Source: Pristionchus mayeri (taxonomy: Eukaryota; Nematoda; Chromadorea; Rhabditida; Neodiplogasteridae). Taken from it: DNA of 64,000 bases. The notes below the pieces were generated by a model. That model saw only the letters and a program-made list of their open reading frames with translations, was not told where the DNA came from and made no database searches. Numbering within the stretch: position 1 is the stretch's first letter; every line of letters begins with the position of its first letter. This document shows, piece after piece, positions 55,776 to 64,000 of the stretch. The stretch is taken from contig BTRK01000005.1 of assembly GCA_036245805.1 (NCBI GenBank), positions 34,949,469 through 35,013,468 on the forward strand, in the 5' to 3' direction. Position numbers and translations under genes: made by a program.

Positions 55776-58700
55776 ATGAATGCGACTTCCGTACTTCCGA
55801 TGAAGCCATGCCCGAAGAATTGGATGAACATCTCGAAACAACTCGTTGCGGCGCCTATTGGAGGTGAGAAAACTGAGAATGTGAATTATGTTTTTCTATG
55901 CTCACATTAGAAAAATATCCATATTTGTATTTTACACATAATCTCCAGGAGCGTCGTGGATGCTGAACGCGCTTCTACTGGTCGCCATTCTCAGCAATCG
56001 CCAACTCCGATCACAGAGGCAATACTGGCTAACGATGGCGTTAGCGTTCGCAGATTTCGCAGAAGGTTCGCAAGTACAAACAAAAGCAAATGCTGTAGAC
56101 ATTTGCGACTTGACTTGTCTTTACTGCTGCAACATGCACTTCAGAGAAGGTTGTTCTTGGATAAACTTGCCAAGATAGTTTAGGCCTTGCTTCGTTCATC
56201 GGTGCACTCTACCGATTACCCTTCTACTATAGCGAGACCGCTTGCAATGATTACAAGGTATCAGTTTTCGCTAGTTCTTCTCTTTACCATGATCATTCAG
56301 ACGCCACTGCAGTGCATGATTCTACCACACAACATCATTTGGAGGTACGATTCTGAATTATGAATTTTCTATTTTTGTATACTGTGCTAAAATTCACGTT
56401 TAGTCGATGTATTAGGTTGTCTCAAAAGTTTCTTTCCTTTTGATTTTTCAAGTTTCTTTATGTTAACCTTGACAGCCCTCGTTTTCTTCGTAATATGAGT
56501 TAGGGCCTTGCTAGTAGATTTCTGCATTGTGTACAAATCGCTTTCCGATTGCATTGGAAACTAGTAAAATAATAAAATCCAGAGATAGCCAAAAAACGAG
56601 GATTTTGAGTAGTGTTTTCTTGTAACACGTACCTAGAATCTCGGTAGATTATAGACTCTGCTCAGTTAATAGGTAATAGAGCAAGAATAGCTTGTAAAAA
56701 TAGGAGCGACAAAACCGGCCCTCAATCGTTTTGGGAAACGCTATATATTTTAATAGTCAACTCATTTCGATCGATGAATTTCCGTACTAAAATTTGTAAG
56801 CGTACTGCTCACGAATAGATTGATGAACCATCCCCTAGCGTGGTTACTACACCAATCATAGTATGTATTTTGCGTCAAACTTGTCAAACTTGCTGATCGG
56901 TGTGGCCTAAAGTAATGTTCTCCATAAAGAGCATGCAAGCCCTCATCATCTGCAAAAAAAATAAGTTGATTGGTTAAACTTGAAGAACAATATGATGCAG
57001 AATGTACATTCATGAAAAAAGAAAGGAACTTTTGAGACAACCTGATACATGGTCTTGCCATAAAATTTTGCAGGTGGTCCGATTCAGCTACAGCATTTAT
57101 GCTCGTCGCGACGGCTCTTGATCGATTCATCGCGATCTCATTTCCAACATTGTACTTTGTGTAAGTGTTCGAAGAATCCACATGTGAAAGTGCAAAATTT
57201 CTGCAAAGACTGCACGTTTGAATGATTTCGCGTCAGCTAGTTTTTTTTCAACAATAATTCGCACAATTGTTCTCGTTTGCTCACACAAACACTTAGGTGA
57301 ATCGCATTTATGTTCAGCAAAGGAAATCGCGTAGCTATATCGATGATCAGCTTTGTGTTTGGAATCTCCGCACTTTGTTTCTTCTACGCATGGATTATGC
57401 CGATCCAACAGACAATCGCGGGTAAGTTTTGAAAAGTGTTATTTTTCAATTTTGAAATATTCAAATTGTATTCAACATTCGATTCGGAGATTAATTTCAA
57501 TTATATTTTTTATAAAATAACAATGCTTTAGGAACCATGCTGCCCGCAGTGTGTGGCACTGGAGGTCTCATTGATGAAAAGTTCGTTTACTTTCTATTTG
57601 TAATGTCGGCAAGAAAAGTAGTTCTTTGAAGCACTATAAGATGTCGTCGGCAGTATATTTTGGGATAGGTCGGATGAGAGAGCTAATACTAGTCTTCTGC
57701 GAAAACCCTATAACAGTACTCTTATGGCGACGTCATGTGGTGATCATCCGATCTAGTGGCCTAATCTCTGATTAATTTTAATGCATTCAGATACACGCAC
57801 GTGAGTAAGTACATTGCTGGTGCTATGAGCGCGATCTCTGTGCTCGTCCATTTCATCGTCGCATACAAAGTTCGTGTATTTTTTTAAAAATTTACGTAAA
57901 ATTAGACAAATTCGAGTTCAATTCACACTGCGAGATCATCATGTGTGGTTCAAAAATGATGTGCATGTGGATTGAACTAAAATTGCAAATTGTATTGAAC
58001 ATTTGTAACCCACTCTCATTGTCCGATGGTACCGATAAATATAGCATGACGTTGATAACTATCATTGTAGGTTCATCGCTTCATGCGCAAGGTTAGTGCG
58101 GTGAAGAATTTCGGAGAGGCACCGAAGATTTCGAAGCAAGAATTGACGTTCACGCTCACATGTCTAATCAAGGGGTACTGTATACATCATTGGTTCGAAT
58201 GATCACCGAATGATCGCAATACAACAACCATCATATTATATAGCATTTCGCACTCAACCGATTGCACACTGTCTAATGAGCTGGGTTATTTATTCCATTT
58301 GATTGTTCGGGTAAGGAGGAATGGTCTGACTCCCTTCAATTTGCACGCTCTGTCGTCTCTCTGAACGGCGAGAGAGCGTGCAAACTGAAGAGAGTCAGAC
58401 CATTGCTCCGGATAAGTATTATGTCTGCAAAATAAACAAACGCTCAGCAGTAATATGACTCCATACCTGAAAAATACCTGGTGTAATGGTCTATGGCGCG
58501 CCCTCCCATTCCATCCCACCCGGGTTCGATTCCCGGTCGTGACACCGTCTCCGCCTCACCAAGGCGCCTACCCATTGGGGATTGGTAGTCGTAACTAGAT
58601 CACGCAGGTAAATAGGTCTGGCGAAAGGTGGGCACTCCGGACTGAATCTGCCCAAATTTACACTGGCCTAGTAGTGTTCTCCCGCGAGCCCAGTCTCGAA

Positions 58701-59808
58701 GACGGGATGTACCTTTACCTTTACCTTTACCTTTACCTGAAAAAGACAACAACATTTTCCATAACTCCATTAATGAGGGGAGTTTCTCATTCAGGGCACT
58801 AGGCCGGATGTGAACTATGAGTTAATTTTATATATCAAAGACTGCATTATGTCATAGTTCACATCTGACCTTCAGATTGTGCACGCTCCTTCTCGACTCG
58901 TGTGCCCGAATCTACGGCGTCTACACGTTAGTGGACGATCAACTCACCGACAACGACTCAGATAGTGAGAGCGAAAGTGAGAGAAATGATGACTTGGTCA
59001 AATCATTCTAAAGACAATCTGCGAATTCCACCGGTTGAGAGAGTGCATAAAACAAAAGTCGTTTTCAAAGGTTGCAAATAGTGATTTTTGATCTACTGTG
59101 TGATAATCATTATCTGAGTGAGAGCGCTTGAAGAATGATGAAGTACAATCCCCAACTAATTATCTGTTAGTTCTCATGTGAATGACATCTAAATTTAAGA
59201 AAAAAAATCCCACAATTGCGTGCCTCCGTTCTCTGTGGTAATAGACACTTGGATTTTGGTTAATACATTTTTCCGACCCTTCTTTACATTCCAAATTTAA
59301 AGTCTCTCGTTCCATGGAGATCGGAGATACGCGATGGCGGGAATTAAAATTTGATGACATTTCCATGAGAACTACCACTACATGAGACTCTCGTAGGCAC
59401 TGGCGGCCTCGGTTCCTTCCTCTTCGCATTCGTCGCCATGAATGGAGTCATCAACGTATTCGTGTATGCCGGAGGACAGAAAGAGGTAGGACTGACGCAG
59501 AATTTTCTGGATGATATGGCATAGAGATTGCTGTTTCTATCTCGTTTCGGGGGGACATATCAGAAATACATTAGACACTTCCAGATTACTGTGGACATTT
59601 ATCCACCCGAAATCATGTTTCTCCCCCATATGACACATGATATTTAGTTCCCATTACTTCGCTCAATATTTCTGTCGGGTTATTTAAGCCCATTTTTCAG
59701 GTGAGAAAGGCGATTTTCTCTCTGGTCGGACTCGGTAATCTCGTTGTCACTTCTGAAGAGGCGCGGACGACCGCCCCGAGGACCGACACTACATCACGTC
59801 GTTGTTGA
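55776..59808 (+). CDS. GR5: rhodopsin-like chemoreceptor (Srsx-like)
   Basis: Twelve exons, all in phase: 55776-55863, 55949-56065, 56184-56257, 56301-56344, 57074-57160, 57318-57421, 57532-57580, 57791-57869, 58071-58174, 58876-58964, 59397-59485 and 59701-59808 (TGA 59806-59808), 343 residues. Seven helices are visible. After helix 3 comes D-R-F-I-A-I-S near residue 125, a DRY-type G-protein contact, and helix 7 ends N-V-F-V-Y-A-G-G. Other words are P-H-N-I-I-W-R-W-S-D, C-G-T-G-G-L-I-D-E and N-F-G-E-A-P-K-I-S. These fit the nematode Srsx family of rhodopsin-like receptors (inference). Intron 4 contains a MITE and intron 9 a SINE plus two hairpins. GR6 is the tandem paralogue; 8 of the 12 exons are equal in length before phase-neutral differences at the ends. 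Confidence 0.86.
56412..57045. mobile_element. TTAGGTTGTCTC-type MITE in GR5 intron 4
   Basis: A 634-bp element with ends AGGTTGTCTCAAAAGTTTC and GAACTTTTGAGACAACCT, flanked by TA (56410-56411, 57046-57047). It makes intron 4 about 730 bases, against 63 in GR6. Confidence 0.87.
58315..58410. repeat. Hairpin repeat, type H1, in GR5 intron 9
   Basis: ATGGTCTGACTCCCTTCAAT at 58321 pairs with CTGAAGAGAGTCAGACCAT at 58385-58403; the arm sequence is nearly that of the hairpin at 14911-15018. Confidence 0.8.
58476..58736 (+). mobile_element. tRNA-derived SINE in GR5 intron 9
   Basis: The head shows GGTGTAATGGTCTATGGCGC (A-box-like) and GGTTCGATTCC (B box) at Pol III spacing. A roughly 170-base body follows, and the end is a (CTTTAC)n tail of four to five units. 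The 10-base direct repeat ACCTGAAAAA precedes and follows it, as a target-site duplication from L1/RTE-type retrotransposition would. Confidence 0.87.
58788..58872. repeat. Short hairpin next to the exon 10 acceptor of GR5
   Basis: GGATGTGAACTATGA at 58794 pairs with TCATAGTTCACATCTGACC around 58855-58872; the stem ends only about 5 bases from the splice acceptor of exon 10 (58876). Confidence 0.75.
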
Positions 59809-60392
59809 ATCGAGTTTCACTTATTTTCGTGAATATTCACTTTGTGCAATACCTAATGTTATTTCCAGCCATCAAACACATCCAATTACTTCACCATGAT
59901 AAAAAATCCGATTTCATTGTTTTATAGCCGCATAATTAGTGATTACAAGCAAGGTCGAGGCAATGATCTGAGGATTTGTGTCTGGAATAGGACTCGGTCC
60001 ATTGCATACGGGTGGAATATTATGACAAGGGTTGCGACTAACATGGAGCTGCTGGTCGGAATGAAATATGATATAATTTCAACCGACTTTATAAGTTGTC
60101 CTGGCTTTCTCTTTTCGCATATTCATTCTGGGAAATCAGATATCGGCAGTGAGATATAGCATTCATTTCTATCCCACTGTTTGTTTGTACTTTCGCGGGA
60201 GAAAGCAATAAGACGAGCGTATAAATAGGTTGCAGATATGGGTCTCCATCAAGCAATCAGAAGAGTCACGCTACAATTCTCATGATATTTCCTCTAACTG
60301 ATTGCTTACGTGCCAGAATAAGTAGTCGTGCACACCAACGTACACAACAAATATTTCATACTTCCATCATAAGTACATGCAAAGTGAAAGCA
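59809..60392. other. Spacer between GR5 and GR6
   Basis: 584 bases with no gene; holds the promoter of GR6 by position only. Confidence 0.45.
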
Positions 60393-63300
60393 ATGAATGC
60401 GGCCTCACTTGCTCCAATGAAGATTTGCAAGAAGAATTGGATGCATATTTACAAGCAGATCGTCGCCGTTCCCATTGGAGGTGAGTGAAAAATGGGAAGT
60501 TGTTTTACACTATTAAACGGTCACCCCATTCTATCATATACTGTATTTTGTACATTAAAGGAGGAGTAAAGTCAAACTCGCGCCCGGTTGAAATATGTTT
60601 CAATTAGCGGAGACCTCTCTTCAAATCGCGTGCTCTCTCGCTCGTTGCCTGAGCTTTCCCTGATTTGGCTCCCAGCCAACTACCGATAGCTCTGTTCGGA
60701 ATGGAGATATCACTGTGAACATTTTGGAGCTTCTTATCGTTGGGGAAATCTAGGTCATGCATATGAAAGCGTCAAAAATTGAATTTTGACTTTGCTCCTT
60801 CTTTAACTAGCCGTAAGAGAGAGGGTTCAATATGCACATTCCGCGATATCTTTTGTGTTCATGCTGTAATCACAGCTACGCTGATTTCATCTGCAAAAAA
60901 AAATATGCACATGTATACAATGTCGTCGCAAATTATTTCCTATAGGAACGTCGTGGATGTTGAATGCGCTTCTGTTGGTCGCCATTCTGAGGAATGGACG
61001 ACTCCGATTGATGAAGGAACACTGGATGACGATGGCGCTCGCGCTTGCTGACTTTAGTGAAGGTTGGGAGTTTTCTGGTGTAAAGATCGTGTATAAGCGC
61101 GCTGATGTGAGGCATCAAACCTTCTGAATGCGCGACATATAATAAAGTACTTGAACTGTTTTGTATATGTTCTTTTTTTGCATGACATCGAAAGGAACAT
61201 ATATTCAGGTTTTGCTTCGTTCATCGGTGCACTCTACCGACTGCCCTTCTACTTCAGTAATGCAGCTTGCAATGATTATATGGTTAATCACTTGATTATT
61301 TGTTTAATGAAGCTTTTTCATTTGAGACCCCGCTAAAATGCATGATTCTACCGCACAACATAATTTGGAGGTATACATAATTTGTTGTTTATCTCATTAT
61401 CTGACCTCATACGTTGTACATGTATGTTTCCAGGTGGTCCGACACTGCGACAGCGTTCATGCTTGTTGCTACGGCACTTGATCGATTCATCGCCATTTCG
61501 CATCCCACATTTTACTTCGCGTGAGGGATTGAATCTTCGCTGAAAAAAAAAACATAATCACTGAAGATTTTTTAAATATATTTTCCAATAATTTATCACC
61601 ATCATTAACCCTAATTTGTTCAAATATTTCCAGCAAAGGAAATCGAGTAGTCATAACTTTGATCAGCTTTGCTTATGGAGTCGCCGCATTTTGCCTCTTC
61701 TACGCCTGGTTTATGCCGGTCGAACATCACATTGCGGGCAAGTCCCCCCTGTTAAAGGAGGAGTAAACTCAAAGTTCAATTTTTGAAGCTATCATGTGCA
61801 CTGCCTAGAGCTCCATAACGATAAGAAGCTCCGAAATGTTCACATTGATACCTCAATTCTGAACAGAGTTATTGCTAGTTGGCTGGGAGCCAGATCAGGG
61901 AAAGCTCAGGGAAGGGGCGAGATAGCACGCGACTTGGAGAGAGTACGTCCCTAGGTGAAACATATTCCAACCAAACGCGCTTTTGCATTTACTCCTCCTT
62001 TAACGAAAATTCGATTTTGCGATAGAAAGATAATAGTTTTTAAGAGCATTGACTCCATTACAGTGAATTGGCATGCATACACATTCATCAATGATTTAAA
62101 ATACAATACAGGGTCAATGCTACCATCAGTTTGCGGAACTGGAGGCCTCATCGATGAAATGTTCATTTTTTTCAGTTTCAAAATATCAACACATTGTGTT
62201 GAACAAATAGTCATATGTCTTGGCACTGTTTTCGTAAAATGCATTCTAGTTACAATCCAAGCTATTCGCTAGGGAGAATTATTGTATTCGTCGTTTAGGT
62301 ACACCGAAATTACCAAATTCCTGGCGGGAGCTATGAGTGCCTGCTCTGTTCTCATCAATTTCATCGTCGCATTCAAAGTTGGTTTATGTTTGAGAATTGA
62401 AGAAATGCGTCTTGCCATTATTTTGCATTGTTGTTGATTGGTCAGATTCCAGGTGCATTGCTTCGTGCGAAGACAGAATTCAGTGAAGAATTTCGGAGAA
62501 GAGCCGAAGATTTCCTACAGACAATTGAAGTTCACAATAACCTGCCTCATCAAGGGGTACTGTATTAGAATTAAGGTTCGAGAAACGAGAGCAACATAGT
62601 TGCCCACCACTGGCGGCGGCCTGTCATGCAGCGCGCACCCATGAGTAGGACGGTTATGGGGCAGCCGCAGGTGTTGGCAGTTATGTTTACCACGGTATCT
62701 CCATGTCATGAATTGTGCGGCATGGAGATACTGTGGTATCGTTTCTCGACCACTAATAACGAAGCAAGACTATTTCCTTCAGACTGTGCACGCTCATTCT
62801 CGATTCTTGCCCGCGAATCTATGGTGTCTACTTGCTATCCAAAAAGAACCTCATAGGCGTCGATCTTGATAGTGAGCAATACGGATAGGAATATGGGGGT
62901 GTATCATTTTAGAACTGGCCAGTTTAGAAATCCCCGTTTTTTTACTCAGTAATGAATTTGAAACATATTTTTCACTCTCTGTAGAGTTGTAAAATTGTCA
63001 GTTCTTAAATGGTTCACGGAAATGATACAGGAACAACTAATTCGAATACAAATTAAATTATTCCAGATAGCGGCGTCGGCTCCTTCCTCTTTGCTTTCGT
63101 TGCGCTGAATGGAGTGATGAACGTCTTCGTATACGCTGGAGGACAGAAAGAGGTACAAGGCAAAATTGCGAAATTAGGGAAATTATCACTTTCCTAAATT
63201 CTCAACCAGTCTAGATAATTTGTAAAACGAGGAGACGATTACATGAATTTCGAACGCTATTCTCTCGGACACTCGGTCGAATACGAACCGAAAAAGTAGT

Positions 63301-63549
63301 ATTCTCCAGTGTTATTCATTCCCTCTGGCAAACAGATAAACAAACAAACATACCGGAATAAGCCACATTTTTATGATAACAATGGAAAATATTTAATTAA
63401 CATGATTTTTTTTCTATTTGCAGGTCCGACAGTCAATTCTCAACCTTTTCCGCATTAAAAATCCATTTGTTAAATCGGTAGATCCGGATAACCGAAAGCG
63501 CATTGCCATGTTGCGCCTGAAGATTGCTATGCAAGCCAGCCACTTTTAA
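60393..63549 (+). CDS. GR6: rhodopsin-like chemoreceptor (Srsx-like), paralogue of GR5
   Basis: Twelve exons in phase: 60393-60480, 60946-61062, 61209-61282, 61327-61370, 61434-61520, 61634-61737, 62112-62160, 62299-62377, 62453-62556, 62783-62871, 63067-63152 and 63424-63549 (TAA 63547-63549), 348 residues. Exons 1-10 have exactly the GR5 lengths. D-R-F-I-A-I-S-H-P follows helix 3; the C-tail is longer and basic (N-R-K-R-I-A-M-L-R-L-K). The intron 6 donor is GC (G|GCAAGT at 61738) where GR5 has GT. TTAA MITEs sit in introns 1 and 6 and a palindrome in intron 9. The acceptor of exon 4 is TTTGAG. An AATAAA is near 63655. Role as for GR5. Confidence 0.86.
60555..60806. mobile_element. TTAA-flanked MITE, copy 4, in GR6 intron 1
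   Basis: 252 bp, same orientation as copy 1; the right end is TTGCTCCTTCTTTAA, slightly diverged. Confidence 0.87.
61752..62003. mobile_element. TTAA-flanked MITE, copy 5, in GR6 intron 6
   Basis: 252 bp, opposite orientation to copy 4, inserted 14 bases after the GC splice donor of exon 6. Confidence 0.87.
62573..62757. repeat. Palindromic MITE-like repeat in GR6 intron 9
   Basis: Outer words GGTTCGAGAAACGA and TCGTTTCTCGACC are inverse; an inner stem pairs ACCACGGTATCTCCATG with CATGGAGATACTGTGGT. It fills most of the 226-base intron. Confidence 0.75.
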
Positions 63550-64000
63550 TGTTATCGTAGTATATTATTCTTATAACTAATTGCTCATGTGCATCAGGAC
63601 AAAATATGGAAAGGAAAGTAGCTACGCAAGAAAGCAATTGTATTATGATATCGCGAATAAATTTCCATGTTTTTGGGGTTTCAACACAAATATCAATCCG
63701 CCAGATTAAATACCATACAATTCGCAATACTACACACAATTCGAGAGTGCGTGCCTATTTTGCCAAATTCTTTTATGTCGATTGATCACTTGCCACAGGA
63801 GAATAGCTAGTCCTAATGCTTCACGAAAATGGCGTTGAATCGTAATTTTGTAACGAAAATTGTGCGACAACCTGAAAAATATACATTAGCTTCATAATAT
63901 TTAGTATCGCAAGGCGATGTGATTCATTCATTCATTCTTTCATTCATTTATTCCGTTAGGGTTAGGGTGCAATAAAAAAACATGAGGATGTGCAATAAAC
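63550..64000. other. Region downstream of GR6
   Basis: No gene. A (CATT)n-like microsatellite lies at 63921-63951, followed by GTTAGGGTTAGGG, which is too short to mean a telomere. Confidence 0.5.

Noticed and set aside
63951..63970. GTTAGGGTTAGGG near the window end
   Set aside because: Only two units, and nematode telomeres are TTAGGC; it is beside a CATT microsatellite.
1..64000. CRISPR arrays, operons with ribosome binding sites, rRNA genes
   Set aside because: None seen; the gene structure is eukaryotic throughout.

Overview
This is eukaryotic DNA, almost certainly from a free-living nematode. Genes are split into small exons joined by GT...(TTTC)AG introns. Several coding starts follow directly on an AG acceptor-like site, as expected for trans-splicing. 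The gene content is typical of nematode accessory regions: chemoreceptor GPCRs, divergent F-box genes and families of small secreted Cys-rich proteins, with many mariner-type and TTAA-type elements. The style (short paralogous clusters, serpentine receptors, abundant MITEs) fits a diplogastrid/rhabditid nematode such as Pristionchus, but no marker fixes the species. Exon boundaries below were joined by hand using splice signals, reading-frame phase and paralogue comparison.

Labels used: SC1-SC7, small secreted Cys-rich proteins ending in a C-S-T-W/Q-C motif; CW1, larger secreted Cys/Trp protein; GR1-GR6, seven-transmembrane receptors; FB1-FB3, F-box-like proteins.

Layout. 1-4.0 kb: plus-strand array of duplicated W-x-G-x-A-P Cys-rich domain exons. 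4.9-12.8 kb: minus-strand SC1, CW1 and SC2; SC1 and CW1 share a first exon. 13.5-14.8 kb: mariner copy 1. 15.0-16.8 kb: GR1 (minus). 17.6-18.4 kb: SC3, whose start codon is missing. 19.1-22.1 kb: a nested transposon stack holding mariner copy 2. 22.4-25.7 kb: SC4, with a 2.6-kb foldback element inside intron 1. 26.7-27.3 kb: SC5. 28.2-29.4 kb: a secreted tandem acyl-CoA-binding-protein locus with defects. 31.0-32.6 kb: SC6 (plus, lacking its last exon) facing SC7 (minus). 33.4-37.2 kb: FB1 (minus) and FB2 (plus), head to head. 38.2-39.2 kb: GR2 (minus, truncated). 40.0-42.8 kb: a foldback element split by a MITE. 43.8-45.7 kb: FB3 (minus). 46.4-48.2 kb: GR3 (plus, probable frameshift) converging on GR4 (minus, 49.3-50.9 kb). 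51.0-52.3 kb: a near-perfect foldback element. 55.8-59.8 and 60.4-63.5 kb: GR5 and GR6, tandem 12-exon paralogues whose introns carry a SINE, MITEs and hairpins.

How it fits together. The secreted proteins (SC family, CW1, W-domain array, secreted ACBP) all have signal peptides or secreted-type Cys patterns. Three SC genes and the ACBP locus share a conserved upstream module, which suggests co-regulated export from one tissue. The receptors and F-box genes are typical fast-evolving nematode families for sensing and protein turnover. Mobile elements fill much of the intergenic and intronic space and are often nested.
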